A stretch of DNA of 64,000 bases from an uncultured Christensenellaceae bacterium. GTDB lineage: Bacteria > Bacillota > Clostridia > Christensenellales > UBA3700. The stretch is taken from positions 62,001-126,000 of the forward strand of contig CAJUOU010000001.1 in the NCBI GenBank assembly GCA_910588545.1, given 5' to 3'. Within the stretch, counting starts at the first letter, position 1; each line of letters starts with the position of its first letter. Positions 17,571-27,500 of this stretch are shown here, piece after piece. The translations under genes were made by a program, and so were the position numbers. The notes beneath the pieces are model-generated. The model saw nothing but the letters and a program-made list of their open reading frames with translations, ran no database searches and had not been told where the DNA came from.

Positions 17571-19928
17571 ATGAAATTAGCACTAACTAAAAAATGGAAA
17601 ATAATAATAATAAGCGTGACCGCATGTGTGCTTGCGGTAGTGATTGTTTTAAGCTCGGTGCTTGCAAATGTGCAGTTTGCAAAAACCAATTATGCTTTAT
17701 TTAGTAAAGCACGAGACATTTTGGTGCAAAATTTCGATAGTGTTGACCTTGGCTCAAAAAAAGATGCAAAACGTGTTATAGATAATACGCACCCGCTTAA
17801 TTTAGTTAATTATTACGGGGATGAGGATATCTTACAGTTTTGGAATTCTATACCGGATAACCAAAAGGAATACACGGTTTTGTTGTTGATACCCGGACAA
17901 ATTTTGCTTGCGGGATGTGAACAAAATTTGAATAACCTTGAAAAATGGGCAGATACTTGCGAGAACAATAAAATACCATATTGTATTCAAAGCGTAAACG
18001 GAGAAACTCATGCTGAGGCACGCCCTCCGATTAAATATTTGGAAAGCAGGTTTGCAAGTCGTCATCAATACTTTTACGGCCTTAATGCAACAGAACTTTA
18101 TAATGGCGTGCAATGGCGTGGTGCTGCCGAAAGCGATAATTCGCTGTATATCATAAATATGATTAAATTGTGTGCAAAATACGGGGCTTACTTTATTTGG
18201 ACGGACACAAATTTAAATTATAAAAATGGTATGATATTGGAATGGCTCGAGAATAACGAGAATTTTTATCAAACATTTAAAAATTATAGCGAGTATATTT
18301 GCATGCTTAATAAGGAAAGTGTGGCAGACCCTGCGACTTATGCTTTAATGCATGGGTTATGGCTTTGTGGGTTGATTGGTAATTGGGGTGTGTCAAGTGA
18401 TTGGTGGCATTGGGAAATAGACGGATATAAATCGCTATTTAACGAAAACAACGAATATATCGGTAATGAATGGGAACAAATTTTTTGCTATCCCGAAAAT
18501 ATGTATGTGCAATCGATGATGTTGGTTATCAGCCGTGGCGGAACGTGTTTTTCGCAGGAGGCTCCTAACTTTTCAATAAGTTACAAAGGTAATCCGCTTG
18601 CAGGCTTTGAGTACGCAATAAGCCCGTTTTTGGATAGGATAATCGATGGAAAAATAAGTATACCTACGCAAGACGATTTATTTGGAGCAACGCCTTTTGC
18701 AATTTTAGGCAGACAAAATTATTTACTATCAAATTACAATATGAAAGAAAGTAACTTGTATCCGGCTCAAGGCAATTCGGGGATTGTACCGTTACTTCCT
18801 AAAAATTTGAGGACTGCAGAGCGTAAAGCACTTACCGAAAGAGGAGTATTATTAGTAGATTATAAGGTAAAAGGCTCGGAATTTATGCGCGTTTACGGCG
18901 AAAATGATGCAAACACTTACCTTACTAATGTAGGTCAAAATTGGTACTTTATAAATAATTTGGAGAATAAGCAAGGCAATAAATATGGCAAGTTTACACC
19001 TAATTACGCATCGGCGGAAAGCTTTTATATCCAAGCGGACGAACATACATCCGCAATAATAAAAGATAGTAAAAGCGGTTTTAACATTTATTTGAGCAAT
19101 TACCGTACCGATAAGTCGGATATGATAAAACAAGATTCAACCAAGATATTTGAAACAGGCAAATGGATTGATTATGTCGGTAAATACTTGTCATTGGATA
19201 GAAATGGTAATCCTGTAGGCGCAAGCGATAAAACATTAAGAAAAACCATAATTGAAATAAAAGGAAGTTATGACGGAGGAGAGCCTTTGGTCGTATGGAA
19301 CAATAGTAATGACGGCAGAGGTAAAAATAATAGGCCTTATAAAGTAAAAAGCAATTATGATACCAATACTCAAGTATTAAGGCTTGAGATAGAACATAAC
19401 GGTATAGTCGATTTTGATGTTACTTTGGATGACAGCGGTAAGGAATACGATGTTTTAAGACGTGGTGCAGTGGACGATATTTACAGTGAAACAAATGCGG
19501 ACATTACAAAACTACAACAGTTAACCGAACAAAAAGTAGAGGACAGCCATAATTACACTTATTTTAGCTATCTTGAATATGACAAACAATTCGAGCGAGC
19601 AAAGGTTATGATACAGGAAAATTCCTACACCCAAAAGCAAGTTGACAGTCAATCTAAGCAGCTTGAAAAAGCAAAATCTAATTTGATAAGTGTAGAAAAG
19701 GAAGTACAGTTGCTAAAAAAAGTGTTAAACGGTAATTATCAAGCGGCGGCAATGACGGCATTTGACAGCCTGCTTAGGGAAATGCTATCCTGTCAAAAAT
19801 ATGTTAACGGCAGAAGCAATACGCTAAAGTATTCAAGTATTTACAGAAACAAATCGATTGAATGTACATTTAGCGGCAAAAGAAAATCAATACAAAAGGC
19901 ATATAACAATTTGATGTTATATTTATAA
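17571..19928 (+). CDS. membrane-anchored GH98-like glycosidase
   Basis: A 785-residue protein with one N-terminal membrane helix (about residues 10-33) and no cleavage site or lipobox, so it is likely displayed outside. The large body has features I associate with family GH98 (blood-group endo-beta-galactosidases): ETHAEARPPIKYLES near residue 145, WGVSSDWWHW near 275, RGGTCFSQEAPNF near 320-332 and NYRTDKSDMI near 505. The last 130 residues look helical and charged. GH98 enzymes release A/B/H trisaccharides, whose fucose the neighbouring GH29 enzymes could then remove. The family call rests on recalled patterns, so another TIM-barrel family is possible. Confidence 0.5.
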   Translation: MKLALTKKWKIIIISVTACVLAVVIVLSSVLANVQFAKTNYALFSKARDILVQNFDSVDLGSKKDAKRVIDNTHPLNLVNYYGDEDILQFWNSIPDNQKEYTVLLLIPGQILLAGCEQNLNNLEKWADTCENNKIPYCIQSVNGETHAEARPPIKYLESRFASRHQYFYGLNATELYNGVQWRGAAESDNSLYIINMIKLCAKYGAYFIWTDTNLNYKNGMILEWLENNENFYQTFKNYSEYICMLNKESVADPATYALMHGLWLCGLIGNWGVSSDWWHWEIDGYKSLFNENNEYIGNEWEQIFCYPENMYVQSMMLVISRGGTCFSQEAPNFSISYKGNPLAGFEYAISPFLDRIIDGKISIPTQDDLFGATPFAILGRQNYLLSNYNMKESNLYPAQGNSGIVPLLPKNLRTAERKALTERGVLLVDYKVKGSEFMRVYGENDANTYLTNVGQNWYFINNLENKQGNKYGKFTPNYASAESFYIQADEHTSAIIKDSKSGFNIYLSNYRTDKSDMIKQDSTKIFETGKWIDYVGKYLSLDRNGNPVGASDKTLRKTIIEIKGSYDGGEPLVVWNNSNDGRGKNNRPYKVKSNYDTNTQVLRLEIEHNGIVDFDVTLDDSGKEYDVLRRGAVDDIYSETNADITKLQQLTEQKVEDSHNYTYFSYLEYDKQFERAKVMIQENSYTQKQVDSQSKQLEKAKSNLISVEKEVQLLKKVLNGNYQAAAMTAFDSLLREMLSCQKYVNGRSNTLKYSSIYRNKSIECTFSGKRKSIQKAYNNLMLYL

Positions 19929-19936
19929 AGGTAATT

Positions 19937-20272
19937 ATGTGCGGCAAATTAGTAAGGGACAATATTCCGAAAATTTATGAGAGCGAAGGTAAAGTTTGCG
20001 TAACCGAAAGATTGGAAATGGAGGAGTACGCAGAACGCTTGCTTGAAGTTTTGGACGGAAAAATGCAGGATTTTAAAAGCGCATTTGAAATGCAAGACGA
20101 TGAGAATGCCGTAAAGGAAATTGCAGAAGTAGTAGAAGTGCTTTATGCAGTGCTTAATTTGATTGGGGTTGAAAAAGAGTCATTTGAGAAAATTCGACTT
20201 GCGAAATGCCAAAAGTTCGGTGGATATGATAACAGAGTTTTGTTAAAAGAAGTATTGGAAAAGCAAGATTAG
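19937..20272 (+). CDS. MazG-like phosphoribosyl-ATP/NTP pyrophosphohydrolase
   Basis: A 111-residue all-alpha protein of the MazG-like superfamily (COG4997). It opens with GKLVRDNIPKIYESEG, the typical LVRDkIPeii start of the family, then an acidic helix pair, ERLEMEEYAERLLEVLDG and EIAEVVEVLYAVLNL, whose Glu/Asp bind Mg. It would hydrolyse a nucleotide triphosphate to the monophosphate and pyrophosphate; the exact substrate is unknown. It follows the GH98-like gene by 8 bases, but a functional link is not evident. Confidence 0.85.
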   Translation: MCGKLVRDNIPKIYESEGKVCVTERLEMEEYAERLLEVLDGKMQDFKSAFEMQDDENAVKEIAEVVEVLYAVLNLIGVEKESFEKIRLAKCQKFGGYDNRVLLKEVLEKQD

Positions 20273-20315
20273 TAAATTTACGGATAAAACAAGTAAGTTG
20301 TTTGATAGGTGTGAT

Positions 20316-20789
20316 ATGAAAGACGGTTTTGAGCCTGTTTTTGACAGCAATAGCACAATTTTGATTTTGGGGAGTTTTCCAAGTGTACTTTCATTTAAGC
20401 AAGGCTTTTATTACGGCAACCCGCGAAATAGGTTTTGGGGACTTATGCAAGAAATTTTCGGCGGACAAATTGACAGTATACCCAATAAAAAACAGTTAAT
20501 ATTAAATAACAAAATTGCACTTTGGGACATTGTTTTAAACGGCGAAAATATGAATAACGGCAAGGAAAGCAGTAGCGACAGCAATTTAAAATGCGAAATT
20601 GTGGCAGATATACCATGGATAATCAAAAACAGCAAAATCAAAAAGGTTATTTGTAACGGCAAAAAAGCGTATGAGTTGTATTGTAATTATTATCCCGAGC
20701 TTGTTGATATAGCAGTGTGTTTGCCGTCTACAAGTCCTGCAAACGTAAGGTTTGATAAGGATAGTTGGGTAAATGAACTATCAAAATAA
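20316..20789 (+). CDS. DNA-deoxyinosine / uracil-DNA glycosylase (Mug/TDG-like)
   Basis: A 157-residue base-excision repair enzyme of the UDG superfamily. It has LILGSFPSVLSFKQGFYYGNPRNRFW, with the GSFPS motif 1 and the YGNPRNRFW segment of the hypoxanthine/uracil glycosylase group, and a C-terminal LPSTSPAN motif 2 near residues 143-150. The ATG is chosen over a TTG six codons earlier because AGGTG lies near it. It lies 43 bases after the MazG-like gene; both handle damaged or unwanted nucleotides, so a joint role in nucleotide quality control is plausible. Confidence 0.8.
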   Translation: MKDGFEPVFDSNSTILILGSFPSVLSFKQGFYYGNPRNRFWGLMQEIFGGQIDSIPNKKQLILNNKIALWDIVLNGENMNNGKESSSDSNLKCEIVADIPWIIKNSKIKKVICNGKKAYELYCNYYPELVDIAVCLPSTSPANVRFDKDSWVNELSK

Positions 20790-20791
20790 AC

Positions 20792-20826
20792 AAAAAAATA
20801 TCCCTACTTTTGATAGGGATATTTTT
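20792..20826. terminator. bidirectional terminator
   Basis: AAATATCCCTA pairs with TAGGGATATTT around CTTTTGA, with A and T runs on both sides. It serves the glycosylase on the plus strand and the YegP-like gene on the minus strand. Confidence 0.85.
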
Positions 20827-20836
20827 ATATTATAAA

Positions 20837-21244
20837 TTATTTGTTAAAATCCGCATCCGACATCATATCTGCATTCGGTGCCCATTTGCCTACGCTTGCA
20901 ATACCGTTTTTACACGATGCTTTGCTTGCATAACCTTCCTCCGAAATGCAAAGTATATTGCCGTTGTTTGCACGCAAGCGGTAGCGGAACTTGCCTTGTT
21001 TATCTTTGTAAATTTCAAATTTAGGATTTGTCAAAGTCTCGTATTTCGAAAGAGTTTGGTCCTCGATTTTATCTATACCGCCGAATTTGCGTACAGAATC
21101 GATTCCGCTTTTGCAACTGCTCAATGTAGTGTAAATACCTTCGCTGACTGCAATAGTCTCCTTATTAGAAGCTTTTAATCTAAAATTAAAGTTGCCCTTT
21201 GGTGTTTTGGAATAAACAAAATATCCTTTTAGTTCGTTTGCCAT
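20837..21244 (-). CDS. YegP-like protein with two DUF1508 repeats
   Basis: A 135-residue cytoplasmic protein made of two tandem DUF1508 units: GNFNFRLKASNKETIAVSEG near 17-36 and GKFRYRLRANNGNILCISEEG near 85-105. Each is followed by an S-C-K-x-G-I-x-S-V segment (CKSGIDSV, CKNGIASV). The DUF1508/YegP fold is a small two-unit domain of unknown function. The start is set at MANELKGYF because GGAGGAAATTT precedes it; upstream in-frame codons are AT-rich noise. It stands alone between spoIIR (divergent) and the terminator. Confidence 0.88.
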   Translation of the reverse strand: MANELKGYFVYSKTPKGNFNFRLKASNKETIAVSEGIYTTLSSCKSGIDSVRKFGGIDKIEDQTLSKYETLTNPKFEIYKDKQGKFRYRLRANNGNILCISEEGYASKASCKNGIASVGKWAPNADMMSDADFNK

Positions 21245-21409
21245 AAATTTCCTCCCTAGTATATTATAAAAACATATTATCGTAATTAATATAAGTTTAA
21301 CATAAAAATCATAGTTTTTCAAGGGGTATAGCAAATAAATAAAAAATTTTTTAACAATGTTGAATAAAAGTTTGCAAAAGGGCAATAATGAACATTGCGG
21401 AGGCGTTGT

Positions 21410-21922
21410 ATGAAAAAATTAATAGTTTTGGCAGTTGCATTGGTAATTGCAATAAGCACATTTTGTTTATTAAATCATAAGGAGAATGATTACTTAAGGA
21501 TACATATAAGAGCAAACAGTAATAGTGAGTATGACCAACAAATCAAATATCAAGTGAAAGATGCGGTGGTTGAAGCACTTAAACCTATAGCAAACAATAT
21601 AAAAAACAAAGAGCAGATGATTGAATTACTAAATGAAAACGTACATCTTTTAACTGCCGTTGTGGATAATAAGCTTAGGGAGCTTGGACAAAACTATACT
21701 TCAACAGTTAAAATTTGCGAGGAAAAATTTCCCACCCGCTCGTATGAGGAGTTGACTTTGGGTGCAGGAGTATACGATGCGATTATCATAGAGCTAGGCA
21801 GCGGGCAAGGGGATAATTGGTGGTGTGTGGCATACCCTCCTTTGTGTTTTGTGACTGCAGACGGCGACGGCGATAGCATACAATATAAATCTATTTTTTC
21901 AAAATGGTTTGGTAATCAATAA
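21410..21922 (+). CDS. spoIIR: Stage II sporulation protein R
   Basis: A 170-residue signalling protein secreted from the forespore to trigger SpoIIGA cleavage of pro-sigma-E. It has an N-terminal hydrophobic helix (3-21), then LRIHIRANSNS at 29-39 and NWWCVAYPPLCF near 141-152, both hallmarks of SpoIIR. Length is typical for the mature family core. The ATG at 21410 is preceded by GGAGG; an in-frame TTG at 21395 overlaps that site and is rejected. Expected to be sigma-F-controlled; no promoter was assigned. Confidence 0.94.
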   Translation: MKKLIVLAVALVIAISTFCLLNHKENDYLRIHIRANSNSEYDQQIKYQVKDAVVEALKPIANNIKNKEQMIELLNENVHLLTAVVDNKLRELGQNYTSTVKICEEKFPTRSYEELTLGAGVYDAIIIELGSGQGDNWWCVAYPPLCFVTADGDGDSIQYKSIFSKWFGNQ

Positions 21923-22050
21923 AATAATTAGTCATTTATGTTTTTGCATAGATGATTTTTTATTTGCATTACACAAAATTTTCATTTTAAGTTTAAAAGT
22001 TTTTAAAATGTGGAAAAATTAATATAAAATCTAAAAAAGGAAGAGAAGTT

Positions 22051-22800
22051 ATGAAAAAAATGGATAAATATCAATTTGTAAGTTTTTTAAATAAAAACAA
22101 ATTGTGTATTTGCATAGTTTGTGCTTTTATTGCGCTTGCTTCTTTAACTACAGCTATAGTTTATCCTTTTACTTATAGTAATGCGATTGTTGCCGACGGT
22201 ACGTTGGAGGTCGCTGCAATAAGGCGTGGCGATAGCGGTAGCAAAGTAAAGGAAATTCAACGAAAACTCAATGAATACGGCTTTAGCGTAGGGGCGGTTG
22301 ATGGTATTTTTGGTAGCAAAACTTTGCAAGCGGTTAAAAATTTTCAAAAATCACGCGGTTTGGTCGTTGATGGAATTGTAGGAAATGCGACAGCCAAAGC
22401 TTTGGGGATTTCTTTAAGCAATGGTAGCGGCGGTAACAGCAACTACGGTGGCGGAGATGTGTATCTACTTGCCAAAACCATACACGCAGAAGCAAGGGGA
22501 GAACCTTATATCGGTCAAGTTGCAGTAGGGGCGGTTGTCTTAAACAGGGTAAAAAGCTCTAGCTTTCCAAACACTATTTCCGGTGTGGTGTATCAACCTT
22601 GGGCTTTCACCGCTGTGCATGACGGACAAATCAATTTAGAGCCTAATGACAGTGCAATGAGAGCAGCAAAAGATGCAATGAACGGTTGGGACCCAACAAA
22701 CGGGTGTTTGTATTACTTTAATCCTGCTACCGCTACAAGCAGTTGGATATGGTCAAGACAGGTTAAATTGACTATCGGTAAACACAAATTTGCAATTTAA
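22051..22800 (+). CDS. sleB: Spore cortex-lytic enzyme SleB
   Basis: A 249-residue germination enzyme that cuts the muramic-lactam cortex. An N-terminal membrane/signal helix at about 18-38 is followed by a peptidoglycan-binding type 1 domain (about 58-118, GDSGSKVKEIQ to DGIVGNATAKAL) and a Hydrolase_2 (lytic transglycosylase) domain with the catalytic Glu147 in HAEARGE. The chain ends with the domain's VKLTIGKHKFA. It lies 9 bases before ypeB, the conserved sleB-ypeB pair made in the forespore. Confidence 0.94.
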   Translation: MKKMDKYQFVSFLNKNKLCICIVCAFIALASLTTAIVYPFTYSNAIVADGTLEVAAIRRGDSGSKVKEIQRKLNEYGFSVGAVDGIFGSKTLQAVKNFQKSRGLVVDGIVGNATAKALGISLSNGSGGNSNYGGGDVYLLAKTIHAEARGEPYIGQVAVGAVVLNRVKSSSFPNTISGVVYQPWAFTAVHDGQINLEPNDSAMRAAKDAMNGWDPTNGCLYYFNPATATSSWIWSRQVKLTIGKHKFAI

Positions 22801-22809
22801 GGAGAGATT

Positions 22810-24150
22810 ATGGAACTGACAAATAAAAGAAAAACTATAATAATAAGCATAATAATTTTTATGCTACTTGCGGCTGTAATAACCTTAAGTGTGTTTGTGG
22901 GATTGTACGCAAAAGACAGGCATGATAAGGATAGAGATATAGAGAGCTTCTACCAATCCGCGTATTACGGCTTAGTTGGCAATTTTGTGGATATAGAGAA
23001 TGACCTTGCAAAAGCAAGAGTAATTACGGATAACAAATTATTAAGACAAAACCTTATGAAAATCGATGTTAACTGCAATTTGGCTAGTCAAAACTTGCAA
23101 GTTTTTTATGCAAATAACGAGGGAATGTCAAATTTGATGAACTTTATAAATCAACTTGGCGATTATTGCGGTTATTTAATAAAGGAGTTGGAAAAAGGTA
23201 AAAGTTTAACAATTTCTCAAACAGAAAATTTAAATAAAATGTGGGGCGTTTCCAAAGAGTATGGTAAGCTTTTAAATAGTTTGCAAGACTATGCAAAGGA
23301 TGGTACTACTTTGGCAAGATTGCTTGGAACAAGTAATGAGCAGTTTGAAGATATTTTGAGCAATATCGGCAATGGCAGTATTGAATATCCGTCCCTAATA
23401 TATGACGGACCATTTAGTGACGGTATATTAAACAGAGAGGCAAAAGGTATCGTAGGAGAGGAAATATCCGCTGACCAAGGCAAAGTTTTGGTGGAAAAAT
23501 ATCTTGTCGGCTATGATATTGAAAACATTGAGTACTCTCAAGACAGCGTAAATAGGATTGACAGTTATTTGTATGCGGTAAAACTTAAAGGCGGTAGACA
23601 ATGTTCGGTGCAAATTGCAAAAAAAGGCGGATTATTGTTGCTTATGGACTTATTTCACGAAGTTGTAGAGCCAAGTTTGACTATTGAACAGTGTCAAAAG
23701 GTAGCAGAACAATATTGCGATTCAATAGGGCTTAAAAATATGAAAGCTGTTTGGATAAACAATAATCAAAGCAATGTTTATATTAATATGTGTTATGAAC
23801 AGGACGGCATTGTAAACTATGCAGATATGGTTAAGATAAAAATAAGTTTGGATACAGGCGAGGTTATCGGTTATGAGGGGTTGAACTATGCTTTTAACCA
23901 TGTAACAAGAGTATACGATACTCCTATAGTAAGTGAAGAACAAGCCGTATTGAATGTTTCCGCTATTTTAGACAATATAGAATGTAGATTGGTCACAATC
24001 CCTTGGAATGTCACTGCCGAAAAGGTTGCTTATGAAATCGTGGGCGAGCTTGACGGCGAAAAATATTTCGTTTATATCGATGCTTATAACGGCGACGAAT
24101 TAAATGTATTGAGAATGATTGATAGTAATCAAGGCGATTTGCTAATGTAA
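22810..24150 (+). CDS. ypeB: Germination protein YpeB
   Basis: A 446-residue partner of SleB, needed to hold and stabilise it in dormant spores. It has one N-terminal membrane helix (about 10-31), a helical region to about residue 200 (LAKARVITDNKLLRQNLMKI, SNLMNFINQLGDYC), and C-terminal PEPSY-type repeats (VEPSLTIEQCQKVAEQYC, TPIVSEEQAVLNVS) of which the last ends GELDGEKYFVYIDAYNGDE. Length matches Bacillus and Clostridium homologues. GGAGAG precedes the ATG. Confidence 0.92.
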   Translation: MELTNKRKTIIISIIIFMLLAAVITLSVFVGLYAKDRHDKDRDIESFYQSAYYGLVGNFVDIENDLAKARVITDNKLLRQNLMKIDVNCNLASQNLQVFYANNEGMSNLMNFINQLGDYCGYLIKELEKGKSLTISQTENLNKMWGVSKEYGKLLNSLQDYAKDGTTLARLLGTSNEQFEDILSNIGNGSIEYPSLIYDGPFSDGILNREAKGIVGEEISADQGKVLVEKYLVGYDIENIEYSQDSVNRIDSYLYAVKLKGGRQCSVQIAKKGGLLLLMDLFHEVVEPSLTIEQCQKVAEQYCDSIGLKNMKAVWINNNQSNVYINMCYEQDGIVNYADMVKIKISLDTGEVIGYEGLNYAFNHVTRVYDTPIVSEEQAVLNVSAILDNIECRLVTIPWNVTAEKVAYEIVGELDGEKYFVYIDAYNGDELNVLRMIDSNQGDLLM

Positions 24151-24216
24151 AACACTAAACAACAGCCAATATTTGACTAGATTGTGAATGCGACAACATT
24201 AAAATAATATAAAAAT

Positions 24217-24255
24217 ACACCCCGAAACATTTAGTTTTGGGGTGTTGCTTTTTGT
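24217..24255 (+). terminator. terminator of sleB-ypeB
   Basis: CACCCCGAAAC pairs with GTTTTGGGGTG with one G-T pair, followed by TTGCTTTTTG. Confidence 0.75.
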
Positions 24256-24356
24256 GTAAAGTTTAAAGTAGGCAAAAAGTGCCGTTCACTGCAATAATCC
24301 TATCAAAAATCGGGACTATTGGGGGTAAAAAATTGCCGTTAATGTAAAGTTTGGGT

Positions 24357-24382
24357 ACATGGAATAAGTATATCTATGTACA
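24357..24382. repeat. left inverted repeat of a candidate invertible switch
   Basis: A 26-base element whose reverse complement matches 24504-24529 at 25 of 26 positions. Each copy is also an imperfect palindrome (TACAT / ATGTA ends around an asymmetric centre), as in tyrosine-recombinase core sites. Confidence 0.75.
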
Positions 24383-24394
24383 TATTATATGTAT

Positions 24395-24424
24395 ATTTTA
24401 AACTAAAAAGTAAGATAATGTCAA
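24395..24424 (-). promoter_or_regulatory. leftward promoter inside the candidate invertible segment
   Basis: Minus strand: TTGACA (24424-24419), an 18-base spacer and TAAAAT (24400-24395). It now points away from the surface-protein gene. Inverting 24383-24503 would point it at that gene. A weaker rightward pair, TTTACT (24451-24456) and TATATT (24475-24480), also exists. Confidence 0.6.
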
Positions 24425-24503
24425 CGTTATGATAAAGGTTTTGTAAACTCTTTACTTTAAGCATACAAAAATTATATATTCAAACTCAAAAAATCCTCGA
24501 TTT

Positions 24504-24529
24504 TGTACATAGATATACTTATTCTATGT
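24504..24529. repeat. right inverted repeat of the candidate invertible switch
   Basis: Partner of 24357-24382, in opposite orientation, ending 12 bases before the GGAGG of the surface-protein gene. An in-frame ATG at 24526 falls inside it but has no ribosome site. Confidence 0.75.
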
Positions 24530-24552
24530 TAGACAAAAACGGAGGTTTTATT

Positions 24553-27500
24553 ATGGCAAAGATAATAAAAAGAGCGGGAATGATATTTTTTGTGTCAGTA
24601 ATATCTTGTCTAATAGCTTTGGGCTGCGTAATAACAATGCAAGTTACGGAAAGTAGCAATAACGGCATTGTAAATGCAGACACACAAAATAACATTTATA
24701 CTAGCCAAAATAATGAGGACAGTAGTTATACTGTACCAAAGGCGGAGGTGCCCGAAGTACCAAAGTCGGACTATGAGTATGAATTGGGACATAAGGCAAA
24801 TTGTACAAACCAAACAACTTGTACTTGTATGCAGGATATATGGAACAGTGCGGTACAAAAATCTTTGGATACAGGCAAAAATGTAAAAGTAACTTTATTA
24901 AACGATTGGATTGCCTCTACCGATGATGCAATGCATAAATTGGGAACGGGAATTGGATTTGTCAGTCAAGATGGTACATTACATATTCCTCTAAATGCAG
25001 AGATTACTTTGGATTTGAACGGACATGATATAGACAGAAAATTCGATGCAAGCAATGCTATACCCGGAGGTTTAATTTTTAGATTTCAAGGTACTTTGAA
25101 TCTTGTGGACAACAAATATAATACTGTTGAAATAGAAAATATCTACAATCAAACCAAAGGCAATAAAGATAATTTTGTGTCTGCTTTAAATAACTATAAA
25201 GCCGGTCAAATACGCGGAGGTGGCAGAAGTGAGAATTCCGGCGGAGCAATAGTTTTGGACCCGGGTGCAGTTTTAAATATGTATGGCGGTATTATAACAG
25301 AAAACTATGCATTTGTTTCAGGCGGTGCTATTTGTTCAACAAATGGTACAAAAGTTAATATTTATGACGGAGTAATAACAAATAATTATTCCAATAGAGT
25401 TGGTGGATTGTTTATTCAAGACGATATCGATATTTATGGCGGAATAATTGCATACAATCACGATTTGATTGAAGAAAATGTAGTAAATCAAGCGGGCGGA
25501 ATGTATGTGATTTCTCCTACTGCGGATGTAAACATTTACGGAGGAAAAATCACTCACAATACATCTACGGGCAGAGCAGGCGGAGTTTATTTTCATAATG
25601 CAAACAAAGTAAATATTTATGATTGCGATATAAGCTATAATCAAGCAGGCAGCTACGGAGGTGGTATATATTCAAGAACTGTCAACGAGTTTAATTTTTA
25701 CAATGGTAAAGTTAACTACAACACTACTGAAGCTGACGGCGGAGGAATGATTTTGTATTTGACAAAGGTTGTACGTATATACGATGGACAAATCAATAAC
25801 AATACCGCAAGTTATGGCGGCGGTATAAAAATTGACTCTGTCGAAGATGCGTATTTATATGGTGGAGAGATAAGTGGTAATGTCGGTGACAATGGTGGCG
25901 GAATATATGTAAACTGTCGGTTGTATTTGAAAGGTGGAACTATAGTAAATAATATTGCCGAAAATGGTGGAGGTATTTATGTAGCCGGAAAAGTCTCCTT
26001 AGGTGCAGGAACACAAGTTTATGGCAATAAATTAAAAACAAATGCCGAATCGGATATATTGTTACATAATGGAACTAAACTCCAAATATTTGAAAAATTA
26101 GGTACTGATTCAAAAACAACCCGTGTAGGAGTTGCTTTAGCTAGTGATTACGGTAGTGGATATTTTACATCAGGCTATAAGTATTTTAACGAATCGGCAA
26201 CTTCTATTTCTCCGTCGGTTTATTTCTTCTCGAATGCAAGCAACACAAGTGTAGTTTTAGACGGAGAAGATTTGAAAATGAGTACAGGAACAAAACCGAC
26301 TGCGACATGCGATTGGATAATTTCCAACAAAGGTACGGAAGAAAGGTTTAATAAAGATAATGTTATAAGAAAAACTTATAATGGCTCGATATTTACTATT
26401 TCAAATTCAAAAGGTGCATTTTATATCGGGGGCAGTTATAATACATCAATAAATTCATATACGCAAGCTTTAAATGTTGGAGAATACGCTTTTTATACAA
26501 AAGAAAATGTGACAAATCCTGTATTTACGTTAATAATTGAACCAAAACAAGTGGATTTGGAGTGGCAAACAATTTTAACATATAACGGAACTGTTCAAAG
26601 TCCTATAGCAAATGTGGCAGAAAATGAAATCTTAAACTTAGACAGCTGTAATGTTTTAGTAGATGGCAGTGCAATAAATGTTGGTACCAATTACTATGCA
26701 ACTGCAATAAGTTTGCAAAATATCAATTACAAAATTAATCCATTGACAAAAAGCACGACTTATAAAATATTACCTGCAGAACTCGAAATAAATATTTCAA
26801 CAAACGATAAAAGTGCTGTATATAGCGGACAGGAAATTAAACTTGATAAATGGTTTAGCGTGAGTGCAACTTTACTTGGCAATGATAAATTGAAACCATT
26901 AACTAATGTATTTAATATAGACTACAGCAAAATAGTGCCACAGTTTACAAAGGATGGAATAACAACGGATAGTGTTATCAATGTAGGAGAGTATGCAATA
27001 AGCGTAAAACCGTTTGATGTCAGCAAAGTGTTTAGCGGTAATAGCAACTACAATGTAACGGTAAATTATGTAAACGGAGGAACGCTTACAGTAAGTGAGG
27101 CAAATGTCATAAGACCAACAGCAGAGTCTAAATACGATTATTTGATATTAGAGGGAGATAAGAGAGTAAGTTATAAAGACAAAGGCTTGATACACGGGGA
27201 TAATGACAGTAATGTAAATGTAGTAGATGGAAAAGCAAACTACTATATGGGAAACATAAGCCCAAATACAAGTGTAAATAAATTTATAAGCAACTTGGTA
27301 TACGAAAAAACACAAATACAAATCTACAACAGCAAAGGCACAATAATCTATGACAAAGGCAACGCAAGCGTAAATGAGGAGCTGTTGAATAATGGAAAAG
27401 AGTTGGAAGTAGGAACAGGTTGGTATATAGAGTACAGCAAAGACGGAGAAACAGAAAGAATAACCTTATCCGTACTAGGCGACGTAAACGGAGATGGTAG

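Noticed and set aside
24526..24552. ATG at 24526 as the start of the surface protein
   Set aside because: It lies inside the right inverted repeat, and the GGAGG site lies after it; the ATG at 24553 is the real start.
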